Under the pieces are notes generated by a model, which worked only from the letters and a program-made list of their open reading frames with translations, was not told the DNA's origin and made no database searches. The position numbers and the translations under genes are program-made. This document shows positions 43,163 through 52,654 of a DNA stretch of 64,000 nucleotides, one piece after another; within the stretch, counting starts at the first letter, position 1, and every line of letters starts with the position of its first letter. Origin of the DNA: Mucilaginibacter sp. KACC 22063. GTDB lineage: Bacteria; Bacteroidota; Bacteroidia; Sphingobacteriales; Sphingobacteriaceae. The stretch spans positions 2,480,001-2,544,000 of the forward strand of contig NZ_CP117877.1 of the NCBI RefSeq assembly GCF_028736115.1, in the 5' to 3' direction.

Positions 43163-45496
43163 TTATGGTGTTGTAGTTGGTTTATTTTCCGGTGTAGTTG
43201 TTTCAGGCTGTACCGGTACAGGCGCAGCCTGAGTTGTATCAACTGGTGCAGATAATGTGTCTGCAGAAGTAGTATCCTGAGAAATGTGCGGCGACGGGCA
43301 AGAATACTCTTTGGTAATTTTGCTCCATGGTTTAGGAAACGGTCCCGGCTGATAACCGCTGTTAGGGTCAGCATATACCTTTTCCATAAAACGGCCAAAT
43401 ATTGGCAGCGCCGTGTGCGAGCCTTCGCCAGTTTCAGATGTGGTAAAGTGTACGCTTCGGTCGTCGGCACCTACCCAGATACCGGTCACCAGATCTTTGG
43501 TGATACCCATATACCAGCCGTCAACGTAATCTGAGGATGTACCTGTTTTTCCGCCGATCTGGTTGCTTGCTTTTTTCCAAAGCCCCGGGTACTCCCATAA
43601 TGCCTGTGACGTACCGCCTGGTTCTTCCATACCACCGCGGAACATATACAGCATCAGCCATGCAGTTTCATCACTTAAAACCTTCTCTGTTTTTAAGGTA
43701 AACTCTTCCAATACATTATTATGCTGATCGGTGATCTTAGTCACTAATAAAGGATCAATTTTTTCGCCACGGTTCAGGAAAGTGCTGTAAGCACGCACCA
43801 TTTCATACACCGAAACGTCGTTTGATCCCAATGAAACTGAAGGCACAGATTTAAGGGGACTTTCTATACCACATTTATGTGCATATTCAACCACTTTATT
43901 CCAACCCACCTTTTCAGTAAGCTGTGCAGTGATAGAGTTTACAGATTTACCCATTGCCCAGCGTAATGACATTTCGCGATAACTGAAGTGGAAATCTGCA
44001 TTGTTTGGCGCCCAAACGTCAGGTTTGCCGTTATCCATGTAGCTGATGGAAACCGGCTTATCGGTAAACTTATCGCATGGTGTATAACCGTTATCTATAG
44101 CAGTAACGTAGGCAAAAGGTTTAAAAGTAGAACCGGCCTGGCGCTTTGCCTGGTTAACGTGGTCAAACTTAAAGTACTTATGGTCTATACCGCCTACCCA
44201 AACTTTAATCTTCCCGGTTGATGGTTCAATGGTCATCATGCCGGTATTTAATATCTTAGCGTAATATTTAATAGAGTCGATACTGGAGAAGGTGGTATCT
44301 TTCTCGCCGTTCCAGGTAAACACCTTCATGCGTTTAGGCTTTTTGAAATAAGCCTGTATCTGCGTGGTGTCACCCTTATACTTTTTATCCAGCAGATCGT
44401 AAATCGGTAGTTTTTGCTCAGCTTTTTGGATAAAGTCTACAATAATGTTTCCTTTTGAATCGCGCCAAGGCGTTTTGTTGCCCCAAAGGTTATAAAAACG
44501 CTTTTGCAGCATCTTCATTTTTTCGGCAACAGCCTCTTCGGCAAATTGTTGCAAGCGCGAATCAATGGTAGTGTAAATCTTCAGGCCGTCTTCATAAAGG
44601 TCATAGTCGTTTTCCTTCAACCATTTTTCAAGCCATTTTTCTACAGCGCGGCGAATGTAAGAGTCGCCCTGTGCATCGTTTTCTACGTAACTTAAATTGA
44701 GGTCAAGGCCTTTATTTGCATTTTCTTGGTAAACAGCTTTGGTGATGTAACCGTATTTCTCCATCTGACCTAAAACGGTATTACGCCTTTCTAAAGAGCG
44801 TTGCGGATACCTTATCGGATTGTAGATAGAAGTTCCCTTTAGCATGCCGATTAATGTGGCAGCTTCGGCCGGATTAACCTGATCCGGAGTTTTATTAAAA
44901 TACTTTAAAGTCGCCGTTTTTATACCGAACGAATTGTTGCCAAACGGTACAGTATTAAAGTAAAAGGTAATTATCTGCTGTTTGCTGTACACATGCTCAA
45001 TCTTAAATGCTGTAAGCCATTCTTTACACTTATAAACAATGGTACGCAAAACAGGTATATGCCTTACAAAGCCTTGCGACTTACGTTTACGTGTATTAAA
45101 CAGGTTTTTTGCAAGCTGTTGTGTAATGGTACTGCCGCCGCGTTTATCGCCTTTTGCAGTTGAAACAATACTGCTGAAAAAACCTACAACATCAACACCG
45201 TTATGCTTATAAAACCTTGCATCTTCGGTTGAAACCAAAGCGTTGATGAGGTTTGGCGATATTTGTTTATATTCTACAGGAGAACGGTTCTCTTTGTAAT
45301 AGCGGCCGAGTAGCTTGCCATCGGCTGAGTAAACCTCCGAAGCAACAGACATTGTAGGGCTTCTAATATCCTGCATATCAGGAGAGTATCCGAAAAGCCA
45401 AAGGAAATTTAGCTCGATGGCACAAAAGAAGATGATTACAAAATATATAAAAATTAAAAAACTGCGCAGGAATAGATTGTTAATACGTCTGAACAT
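43163..45496 (-). CDS. Penicillin-binding protein 1A (bifunctional)
   Basis: 777-residue class A PBP polymerising and cross-linking peptidoglycan. An N-terminal cytoplasmic tail and one membrane helix (about 8-30) are followed by the GT51 transglycosylase, with catalytic Glu91 in STEDARFYKHNGVD and GGSTITQQLAKNLFN. The transpeptidase has the SxxK box S456-TFK (AGSTFKPFAY), SVN at 518-520 and KTGT at 650-653. A low-complexity Pro/Thr tail ends the protein (from about 730). It is divergent from the PPK2 gene. Confidence 0.96.
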   Translation of the reverse strand: MFRRINNLFLRSFLIFIYFVIIFFCAIELNFLWLFGYSPDMQDIRSPTMSVASEVYSADGKLLGRYYKENRSPVEYKQISPNLINALVSTEDARFYKHNGVDVVGFFSSIVSTAKGDKRGGSTITQQLAKNLFNTRKRKSQGFVRHIPVLRTIVYKCKEWLTAFKIEHVYSKQQIITFYFNTVPFGNNSFGIKTATLKYFNKTPDQVNPAEAATLIGMLKGTSIYNPIRYPQRSLERRNTVLGQMEKYGYITKAVYQENANKGLDLNLSYVENDAQGDSYIRRAVEKWLEKWLKENDYDLYEDGLKIYTTIDSRLQQFAEEAVAEKMKMLQKRFYNLWGNKTPWRDSKGNIIVDFIQKAEQKLPIYDLLDKKYKGDTTQIQAYFKKPKRMKVFTWNGEKDTTFSSIDSIKYYAKILNTGMMTIEPSTGKIKVWVGGIDHKYFKFDHVNQAKRQAGSTFKPFAYVTAIDNGYTPCDKFTDKPVSISYMDNGKPDVWAPNNADFHFSYREMSLRWAMGKSVNSITAQLTEKVGWNKVVEYAHKCGIESPLKSVPSVSLGSNDVSVYEMVRAYSTFLNRGEKIDPLLVTKITDQHNNVLEEFTLKTEKVLSDETAWLMLYMFRGGMEEPGGTSQALWEYPGLWKKASNQIGGKTGTSSDYVDGWYMGITKDLVTGIWVGADDRSVHFTTSETGEGSHTALPIFGRFMEKVYADPNSGYQPGPFPKPWSKITKEYSCPSPHISQDTTSADTLSAPVDTTQAAPVPVQPETTTPENKPTTTP

Positions 45497-45592
45497 TGGG
45501 TAAAGATGTGAATTTATGCTGCTATATCATAGCAATCAACAAATATTAACAACGTAATTAATACTCCGAAATTTTACTTAAAATCTTTTAAT

Positions 45593-46474
45593 ATGAAGAA
45601 AATCATCGAAGACTTTAAAATAACTGATACAGAACATTTTTCGCTGAAAAAATACGACACTGGTTATACAGCCGATTATAAAAAAGAAGATGCCGACCTG
45701 ATACTACAGGGGCTTATCACTGAAATTTCCGAATTACAGGAAAAATTATATGCTTGTAATCATTATGCTTTGCTCATCATCTTTCAGGCGATGGATGCCG
45801 CCGGTAAAGACAGCGCTATTGCACATACCATGTCCGGACTTAACCCGCAAGGGTGCCAGGTTTACAGTTTTAAGCAACCAAGTACTGAAGAGTATGATCA
45901 TGATTTTTTATGGCGGCATTATAAAGCCCTGCCTGAAAGGGGTCGTATCGGAATACATAACCGCTCGCATTACGAAAATGTGCTGGTGACCAAGGTGCAT
46001 CCCGAATATGTTTTGAAAGAGAATATACCGGGTATTGGTAAAGTTGAAGATATCGACGAATCATTCTGGAAGCATCGTTATAAAAGCATTAAATCATTTG
46101 AAAAGCATCTTACCCGTAACGGCACCGTAATTATTAAATTCTTTTTACACGTTTCAAAAGAAGAACAGAAAGAACGCTTTTTACAACGATTGGAAAAACC
46201 AGATAAAAACTGGAAGTTTTCTGCTGCCGATATTGCTGAACGCGAACATTGGAATGAGTATATGGATGCTTACGAACAGGCCATAAAAGAAACCAGCACA
46301 GATAATGCCCCCTGGTATGTTTTGCCTGCTGATAAAAAATGGTTTACACGCATTGCTATATCTCATGTTGTACTGGAAACCTTGAAAGGCCTTGATTTGC
46401 GTAACCCACGTGTTCCGGCTGATCAGAAGGCTAAATTTGATGAGATCAGGAAGCAACTGGAAAACGAAAAGTAA
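45593..46474 (+). CDS. Polyphosphate kinase 2 family phosphotransferase
   Basis: 293-residue P-loop kinase of the PPK2 family transferring phosphate between polyphosphate and nucleotides. Walker A lies in FQAMDAAGKDSAIAHTMSG (67-74), the lid-region RGRIGIHNRSHYENVLV and the EKHLTRNGTVIIKFFLHVSKEEQ helix match. Its subclass (AMP or ADP donor) is not decided by what I can see. It follows a 96-base divergent gap to the PBP1A gene. Confidence 0.92.
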   Translation: MKKIIEDFKITDTEHFSLKKYDTGYTADYKKEDADLILQGLITEISELQEKLYACNHYALLIIFQAMDAAGKDSAIAHTMSGLNPQGCQVYSFKQPSTEEYDHDFLWRHYKALPERGRIGIHNRSHYENVLVTKVHPEYVLKENIPGIGKVEDIDESFWKHRYKSIKSFEKHLTRNGTVIIKFFLHVSKEEQKERFLQRLEKPDKNWKFSAADIAEREHWNEYMDAYEQAIKETSTDNAPWYVLPADKKWFTRIAISHVVLETLKGLDLRNPRVPADQKAKFDEIRKQLENEK

Positions 46475-46530
46475 ATTCTCGGTTCATTGATTTAACCAGA
46501 ACCAAATAAATTTTAATACGTTTATCAATA

Positions 46531-47397
46531 ATGATTGCCGAACCAATTTCCACACTGCCTATCGTAAAGATTAACGGTACACAAACTTTAAATGTGACTG
46601 ATGAGCTTGCAGTGGAAGAGCCTTTGGAAATACGCCTTGAATATGGCTCAGCAGATCAGCGGATCACAAAGAATGTATCCGTTACCATGCGTACTCCGGG
46701 TAATGACGTAGAATTGGCAACCGGTTTTTTGTTTACAGAGGGCATCATTAAAAGTTATCATGAAATAAGTGATGCCGGGCATTGCTTTATAGCTTGCGCC
46801 GAAAACAAAGAGAATGTTATTCAGATAAGTTTAAAGCCGGAGGTTATTCCGAACCTGCATAATACCGAGCGAAACTTTTATACAACATCCAGCTGCGGAG
46901 TTTGTGGCAAAGGATCTATAAATGCCATCAGGACTGTAAAAGAAGATAGTAGCTTATCCGATACCAATCATATAGATGCAGCTATACTTCAGCTTCTGCC
47001 ACAAAAATTGGAACAAAGCCAGGATGTTTTTTCAAGTACCGGTGGTTTACATGCTTCTGCCTTATTTGATGCAAGCGGCAATCTGCTGTTTCTCCGCGAA
47101 GACGTGGGCCGCCATAATGCTTTAGACAAACTAATCGGCACCGCTTTAAAAGAAGTTATATTGCCATTAAATAAACACATCTTGTTGCTAAGCGGCAGGG
47201 CCAGTTTTGAGCTGGTACAAAAAGCGGTAATGGCAGGCATTAACATTATTGCAGCAGTTGGGGCGCCGTCAACATTGGCTGTTCAACTGGCCAATGAATT
47301 TAACGTTACGTTGATTGGCTTTTTGCGCAATCACCGATTTAACATATATACATCACCACATAGAATAAATATACCCCGTTATGAAAATACGCATTAA
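46531..47397 (+). CDS. fdhD: Formate dehydrogenase accessory sulfurtransferase
   Basis: 288-residue FdhD family protein, which delivers sulfur from the cysteine desulfurase to the molybdenum cofactor of formate dehydrogenases. The active CxxC (Cys122-Gly-Val-Cys125, in TTSSCGVCGKGS) and the characteristic LREDVGRHNALDKLIG and ILLLSGRASFELVQKA are present. First gene of an operon with a small conserved gene and a YdeP-like molybdoenzyme, which is the sensible client. Confidence 0.95.
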   Translation: MIAEPISTLPIVKINGTQTLNVTDELAVEEPLEIRLEYGSADQRITKNVSVTMRTPGNDVELATGFLFTEGIIKSYHEISDAGHCFIACAENKENVIQISLKPEVIPNLHNTERNFYTTSSCGVCGKGSINAIRTVKEDSSLSDTNHIDAAILQLLPQKLEQSQDVFSSTGGLHASALFDASGNLLFLREDVGRHNALDKLIGTALKEVILPLNKHILLLSGRASFELVQKAVMAGINIIAAVGAPSTLAVQLANEFNVTLIGFLRNHRFNIYTSPHRINIPRYENTH

Positions 47398-47728
47398 AGG
47401 GAACTCATTAAGATATCGTTTAACCCGTTCAGAAGTGGAGCATTTTGCAACTGAAGGCGTTTGTAAAGAAGTAACCAATTTTGGAGACGATCACCTGACC
47501 TATGTTTTGCAGCGTACTGCCGAATATGATGTGTTTGCTACTTTCAAAAATAATATTATCACGCTATTTATCCCGGAGGCATTGGCCGATGAGTGGACAA
47601 GTACCGACCGTGTAGGTATTGAAGCAGATAATGGACCGATGCATTTATTGCTCGAAAAGGACTTTATGTGTACCGATGCTACCACCGAAGACCAAAGCGA
47701 TAATTATCCAAACCCTTTAGCACGTTGA
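47381..47728 (+). CDS. Small conserved protein between fdhD and ydeP-like gene
   Basis: 115 residues, overlapping fdhD by 17 bases and ending two bases before the YdeP-like start, so tightly cotranscribed. The sequence begins MKIRIKGNSLRYRLTRSEVEHF and continues with beta-rich elements (HLTYVLQRTAEYDVFATFKNNIITLFIP). I associate this with a Bacteroidota conserved family (DUF7009-like) found next to FdhD genes. No catalytic motif is evident; a possible cofactor-insertion helper is a guess from context. Confidence 0.75.
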   Translation: MKIRIKGNSLRYRLTRSEVEHFATEGVCKEVTNFGDDHLTYVLQRTAEYDVFATFKNNIITLFIPEALADEWTSTDRVGIEADNGPMHLLLEKDFMCTDATTEDQSDNYPNPLAR

Positions 47729-47730
47729 GT

Positions 47731-50055
47731 ATGGACTTTGAAGAAAAATCATCAGCCGGATTGCCCAACCCTGAAAATCCGGAAAAACTGCTCAAACTTG
47801 ACCTGGATAAACCCAGGGATTGGGCAGCAGGTATACCGGCAGTAACCACTGCATTTAAGCATGTATTGGAAGAGGCTGGCGCCATACGAGGAATGGGAGC
47901 ATTGCTTAAGATGAACCAGAAGCATGGTTTTGATTGCTCAAGCTGTGCCTGGCCCGATCCGGATGATGACCGTTCGCCCATTGCAGAGTATTGCGAAAAC
48001 GGGGCTAAAGCATTGGCTGAAGAGGCTACTCAGAAGAAACTGACGGGTGAGTTTTTCGTTCAAAATTCAATAGCTGACCTTGCAGAACTTACCGATTTGG
48101 AAATAGGTAAAAAGGGTAGGATTGCCCAGCCGGTTTACCTGCCAAAAGGCGGCACCCATTACCAGCCTGTTACCTGGGATTGGGCTTTTAAAAAGATTGC
48201 TGAGCATTTAAACGCACTGGATTCGCCTAACGAGGCGGCATTTTATACTTCAGGCCGGACCAGTAACGAAGCTTCTTTTGTATACCAATTATTTGTGCGT
48301 GAGTATGGTACCAATAATATGCCGGATTGCTCTAACATGTGCCACGAGTCGACCAGTGTGGCTTTGGCCGAGTCCATCGGTATAGGCAAGGGCACAGTGA
48401 CCTTAGAAGATATACATAACGCCGAGGTGATTATTATTATGGGTCAAAACCCGGGAACCAATCACCCACGGATGTTGACGGCGTTAAGAAAAAACAAAGA
48501 GAACGGAGGTAAGATCATAGCTGTTAACCCACTTAAAGAGGCCGGTTTAATAGGCTTTAAAGATCCGCAGACTGTTCGTGGCTTTGTAGGTACCAGTGTT
48601 ACCATTGCCGACTTGTACTTGCAGGTGAAGATCAATGGTGATATGGCCGTTTTAAAAGCGATTGAACTATTACTTTACCAGGCAGAAAAGGACACGCCAG
48701 AACAGGTTTTTGACCATCAGTTTATACAAAACAATACGGTTAACTATGAAAAGTTTATAGAGCACCTGCAAGCGTATAACTTAGATGATCTGGCAGAAGC
48801 AGCAGGCGTACCAGCAGCACAATTGATTGAAGCGGCAGAAATGCTGAAGCATAAGAAGAAGATCATTGTTTGCTGGGCAATGGGCATTACCCAACACATT
48901 AACGGTGTTGATACTATTAAAGAAATTGTGAACCTGGTATTACTGAAAGGCAGTATCGGCAAACACGGTGCAGGGTTGTGCCCGGTGCGTGGCCATAGTA
49001 ACGTACAGGGTAACCGTACGATGCTTATTTACGATAAACCGTATGAAAAGCAGTTGATAAAAATCAAAGAGGTATATGGTTTTGACCCACCTAAAGAGCA
49101 TGGTTACGATGTGGTGGATTCTATCAAAGCCATGCACGAAGGTAAGCTGAAAGTGTTCTTTGCTATGGGTGGCAACTTTTTATCAGCAACGCCTGATACT
49201 ACTTACACTGCCCAAGCCATGCGCAAGCTAAAGCTGACGGTAAATGTGTCTACAAAACTTAATCGTGGGCATTTGATAGTAGGCGAGGAGTCGATCATAT
49301 TGCCTACACTTGCCCGTAGCGATAGAGATGTTGTCAATGGCGTTGACCAAATGGTAAGTTGCGAAAACTCGATGGGTGTGGTACAGCAATCAAAAGGAAT
49401 GCTGGAGCCTATATCCAATGACCTGATGAGCGAGTCGTTAATTGTTTGCAATCTTGCTAAAGCTGTGTTAGGCGAACGTACAGTTGTGCCCTGGGACCGT
49501 TTCATGGAAAGTTACGATAACATTCGTGATGATATTGAAAAGGTGATTCCGGGTTTTGAGGAATACAATAAGAACATCCGCAAACCTGGCGGTTTTTACT
49601 TGCCTAACGCACCACGGGCAGGAAAATTTGAAACTGACGACTGGGACGGTAAAGCTGCTTTTAATGTTGCCGGGTTACCTAAACATAAGCCGGAAGCAGA
49701 CGAATACTATTTAACCACCATTAGAAGCCATGATCAGTTTAATACCACCATTTATGGTTTGCAAGACAGGTACCGTGGCGTACATAATGAACGCCGTGTA
49801 ATATTTATGAACCCCGCAGACATACAGAAAGCAGGTTTTAAAGCAGGAGATATTGTAGATATTTCAAGCCATTACGAAGGTGTTGAGCGTATAGCAAGGA
49901 AATTTATCATCGTGGCTTATGACATACCAGAAAGTAATACAGCCGTGTACTATCCGGAAGGAAATGTGCTGGTGCCCATATCAAGCGTGGCTAAAAAGAG
50001 CAACACGCCAACTACCAAACTAATATTTGTTAAAATTAAAAAGCACCAGGATTAA
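47731..50055 (+). CDS. FdhF/YdeP-family molybdopterin oxidoreductase
   Basis: 774-residue molybdoenzyme from the ATG at 47731 (TTG at 47725 also possible). N-terminal CSSCAWPDPDDDR and a further Cys near 88 resemble the iron-sulfur or degenerate cluster region of the YdeP family. The central molybdopterin region includes YTSGRTSNEASFVYQLF, the segment MPDCSNMCHESTSVAL (possible metal ligands), IIIMGQNPGTNHPRM and the CPVRGHSNVQGNRTM motif. The C-terminal dinucleotide-binding barrel starts near 690 (TIRSHDQFNTTIYG). YdeP enzymes act on uncertain substrates. With fdhD upstream it forms a probable sulfurated-Moco enzyme operon. Confidence 0.9.
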   Translation: MDFEEKSSAGLPNPENPEKLLKLDLDKPRDWAAGIPAVTTAFKHVLEEAGAIRGMGALLKMNQKHGFDCSSCAWPDPDDDRSPIAEYCENGAKALAEEATQKKLTGEFFVQNSIADLAELTDLEIGKKGRIAQPVYLPKGGTHYQPVTWDWAFKKIAEHLNALDSPNEAAFYTSGRTSNEASFVYQLFVREYGTNNMPDCSNMCHESTSVALAESIGIGKGTVTLEDIHNAEVIIIMGQNPGTNHPRMLTALRKNKENGGKIIAVNPLKEAGLIGFKDPQTVRGFVGTSVTIADLYLQVKINGDMAVLKAIELLLYQAEKDTPEQVFDHQFIQNNTVNYEKFIEHLQAYNLDDLAEAAGVPAAQLIEAAEMLKHKKKIIVCWAMGITQHINGVDTIKEIVNLVLLKGSIGKHGAGLCPVRGHSNVQGNRTMLIYDKPYEKQLIKIKEVYGFDPPKEHGYDVVDSIKAMHEGKLKVFFAMGGNFLSATPDTTYTAQAMRKLKLTVNVSTKLNRGHLIVGEESIILPTLARSDRDVVNGVDQMVSCENSMGVVQQSKGMLEPISNDLMSESLIVCNLAKAVLGERTVVPWDRFMESYDNIRDDIEKVIPGFEEYNKNIRKPGGFYLPNAPRAGKFETDDWDGKAAFNVAGLPKHKPEADEYYLTTIRSHDQFNTTIYGLQDRYRGVHNERRVIFMNPADIQKAGFKAGDIVDISSHYEGVERIARKFIIVAYDIPESNTAVYYPEGNVLVPISSVAKKSNTPTTKLIFVKIKKHQD

Positions 50056-50067
50056 CCGGTGCTTTTT
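50036..50067 (+). terminator. Intrinsic terminator of the fdhD operon
   Basis: AAGCACC (50041-50047) and GGTGCTT (50058-50064) with a 10-base loop and a T-run (TTTTTT). The 5' arm overlaps the last codons of the YdeP-like gene. Confidence 0.8.
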
Positions 50068-50552
50068 TAATACTTAATGTCTATATAACCGTCAAATGAT
50101 ATGGCATCGCGGTTAGTGAACAAAAACTGTGTCCAGGTATTTCCGTTGGGATAAATATTGAAAGTTACCCGTTGCAAATTTTTAACATCTTTTGGGATAA
50201 AGGTAATTTGCCAGTTTCCCTTTTTCATTTGTTTTTTGGTGTAAGTAAACTTAGTTGAAGTAAACTTGATGCCACCTTCATTAGGGTTGTAAGGTACATC
50301 AAAGTAAGCCTGACCAAAATAGGGTAGAAAGCTGATTACCGAATCGGGCTTTACGCGTATATCATAATCAGAGGTTAAATACGGATGCCCGCCGCGAAGC
50401 GGATTGGCATACTGCGCCACAAACCTGAAATTTTTACTCTCCACCTTATTCTTTACAGAGTCTTGCTTAGCTGTCGATTTTTTTTGAGCAAAGGAAAAAT
50501 TGAAAGCAAGCAGCATAATCACAAGGCACGTTATATATTTAAGATGTTTCAT
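50067..50552 (-). CDS. DUF4251 secreted protein
   Basis: 161 residues with a signal peptide (LVIMLLAFNFSFAQ). The mature part (about 35-161) matches the DUF4251 family: NFRFVAQYANPLRGGHPYLTSDYDIRV, DSVISFLPYFGQAYFDVPYNP and QRVTFNIYPNGNTWTQF, a Bacteroidota-specific periplasmic or outer membrane associated protein of unknown function. It is monocistronic and convergent with the YdeP-like gene. Confidence 0.85.
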   Translation of the reverse strand: MKHLKYITCLVIMLLAFNFSFAQKKSTAKQDSVKNKVESKNFRFVAQYANPLRGGHPYLTSDYDIRVKPDSVISFLPYFGQAYFDVPYNPNEGGIKFTSTKFTYTKKQMKKGNWQITFIPKDVKNLQRVTFNIYPNGNTWTQFLFTNRDAISFDGYIDIKY

Positions 50553-50630
50553 GATGTTAATTGGTGTATATCATATTATACTTAAAAATTTTAAAAAGGT
50601 TTATTTTGAACCTTTTATAATTAACTAAAA

Positions 50631-50656
50631 TAAAAAAGCCACCCGGAGGTGGCTTT
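50631..50656 (-). terminator. Intrinsic terminator of htpG
   Basis: AAAGCCACC-CGGA-GGTGGCTTT (50635-50656), perfect 9-bp stem with a 4-base loop. On the minus strand a T-run (TTTTATTTTAG) follows. It sits 22 bases after the htpG stop codon. Confidence 0.85.
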
Positions 50657-50677
50657 CATGTATTCTATTTTAATCGA

Positions 50678-52561
50678 TTAGATCAGGTTAACACTGCGGT
50701 TAACAAACTCGGTTAACTCTGCACCGGTTAGTAATCCCTGAGATAATAAAGCAAGGTCAAATGCCTGTTTAGCAAGTTGTGCCTGCGTATCGGTATTTTC
50801 CTCGTTAAGGATACGGGTGATTAATTTGTGGTTACCGTTTACAATCACTTTATAATTGTCCGGCATCTGTCCGTAAAAACTCATACCGCCGCCCATAGCT
50901 GCCATATCTTTCATACGGCGCATAAACTCATCCTGGGTTACGGTTACAGGTAGTTCGTCAGGGCTAAGGCTTTCCAACTCAACTTTGTAAGCAGGTTTGC
51001 TTATAGCAGTATCGAAAATGCTTTTTACCTGTGTTGATTGTTCTTCGGTTAAAATATGAGCTGGCGCATCGTCCTTTTTAATCAATTTATCTGCAACATC
51101 TGCATCAACGCGTTTAAGCGAAGTTTTTTCAAGCTTCTGCTCTAAATGGCTGATAAAGTGATTATCAATAGGCGACTCCATCGCTAACACATCATAACCT
51201 TTTTTATTGGCCGATTGTATAAACGAATGCTGTTTGTTAGTATCGTTGGTATATAAGTAGATCAGTTGGCCATCTTTGTCAGTCTGTACAGGCGAAACTT
51301 TGTCTTTGTATTCGCTTAAAGTGAAGTTTTGCTTGTCGGTATTGCTCAGCAATACAAAGTCTTTCGCTTTTTCGTAGAACTTCTCATCGCTGATGAACCC
51401 GTATTTTACAAACATGCCAATGTCGTTCCACTTTTCTTCGTAAGCTTTGCGGTCGTTTTTGAAAAGCTCGGCAAGTTTATCAGCCACTTTTTTAGTGATG
51501 TAGCTGTTGATCTTCTTAACGTTGCTGTCTGCCTGTAAAAAGCTGCGGGATACGTTCAGCGGGATATCCGGTGAATCGATTACACCGTGCAATAACATTA
51601 AAAACTCAGGTACGATATCTTTTACTTCGTCGGTAATAAATACCTGGCGAGAGAATAATTTGATCTTGTTACGCTGAAATTCGTAATCGTTTTTAAGCTT
51701 AGGGAAATAAAGTACACCGGTTAAATTGAACGGATAGTCTACGTTTAAATGAATCCAGAATAATGGATCTTCAGAAAACGGATATAGTTCTTTGTAAAAC
51801 GCCAGGTAGTCCTCGTCTTTCAGTTCAGACGGCGCCTTGGTCCAGATAGGGTTGGTGTCATTAATGATATTGTCAACCTCTACTGATTTATATTTGGTTT
51901 TACCTTCTTCGTCAACGCCATCTTCTTCAGATTCTGTTTTGGTGCCAAACTTAATAGGCACAGGTAAAAACTTAGCGTATTTATCAAGGATCTCCTGAAG
52001 TTTATGTTGACTTAAAAATTCTTCCGACTCGGAATTTACATGCAGTATTACATCTGTACCGCGGGTTGTGCGTGTGCCTTCTGTAATTTCAAATTCAGTG
52101 CTGCCATCGCATATCCAACGAGCAGGTTCGGCCCCGTCCTGGTAAGATAGGGTATTGATCTCTACCTTATCGGCCACCATAAACGCTGAGTAGAAGCCTA
52201 AACCAAAGCGGCCGATGATTTCATTGGCATCTTTAGCTTCTTTAAACTTCTCCATAAACTCGGTAGCGCCCGAAAAAGCAATCTGGTTGATGTACTTTTT
52301 GATTTCGTCGGCTGTCATACCGATACCGTTATCAGATATGGTAATTGTTTTTGCCGCTTCATCCAATGAAACTTCTACCTGTGGTTTGCCTAAATCGCCG
52401 CCATATTGGCCTAATGATGCAAGGCGTTTAATTTTTTGGGTAGCATCCACCGCGTTAGAAACTAACTCGCGCAGAAATATTTCATTATCAGAATATAAGA
52501 ATTTCTTAATGATAGGAAAAATGTTCTCGGTGTGGATCGATATTGTTCCTTTTTCTTGCAT
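50678..52561 (-). CDS. htpG: Molecular chaperone HtpG (bacterial Hsp90)
   Basis: 627-residue cytosolic ATP-dependent chaperone. The N-terminal GHKL ATPase shows ELVSNAVDATQK, ISDNGIGMTADEI and GFYSAFMVADKVEI. Middle and C-terminal dimerisation domains are of normal length. Two features upstream suggest stress control: a TGACAAATTGTCA palindrome at 52633-52645, and the AT-rich leader. No heat-shock operon neighbour. Confidence 0.97.
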   Translation of the reverse strand: MQEKGTISIHTENIFPIIKKFLYSDNEIFLRELVSNAVDATQKIKRLASLGQYGGDLGKPQVEVSLDEAAKTITISDNGIGMTADEIKKYINQIAFSGATEFMEKFKEAKDANEIIGRFGLGFYSAFMVADKVEINTLSYQDGAEPARWICDGSTEFEITEGTRTTRGTDVILHVNSESEEFLSQHKLQEILDKYAKFLPVPIKFGTKTESEEDGVDEEGKTKYKSVEVDNIINDTNPIWTKAPSELKDEDYLAFYKELYPFSEDPLFWIHLNVDYPFNLTGVLYFPKLKNDYEFQRNKIKLFSRQVFITDEVKDIVPEFLMLLHGVIDSPDIPLNVSRSFLQADSNVKKINSYITKKVADKLAELFKNDRKAYEEKWNDIGMFVKYGFISDEKFYEKAKDFVLLSNTDKQNFTLSEYKDKVSPVQTDKDGQLIYLYTNDTNKQHSFIQSANKKGYDVLAMESPIDNHFISHLEQKLEKTSLKRVDADVADKLIKKDDAPAHILTEEQSTQVKSIFDTAISKPAYKVELESLSPDELPVTVTQDEFMRRMKDMAAMGGGMSFYGQMPDNYKVIVNGNHKLITRILNEENTDTQAQLAKQAFDLALLSQGLLTGAELTEFVNRSVNLI

Positions 52562-52632
52562 AATAATCGTAGTGTTTAGATATGGTGATTCGGCAAGAAT
52601 ATTATCAATCTACATTCCAAAGGCTGGCAGCT

Positions 52633-52645
52633 TGACAAATTGTCA
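52633..52645. promoter_or_regulatory. Palindrome upstream of htpG
   Basis: TGACAA-A-TTGTCA, with perfect 6-bp arms, about 70 bases upstream of the htpG start codon and between it and the FMN reductase gene. TGACA..TGTCA palindromes before stress genes suggest a repressor or sigma-related site, but the binder is not known. Confidence 0.4.
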
Positions 52646-52654
52646 GTGAATGAA

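Noticed and set aside
43150..43470. 106-codon minus-strand ORF overlapping the end of PBP1A in another frame
   Set aside because: Low-complexity sequence arising from the Pro/Thr-rich PBP1A tail read out of frame.
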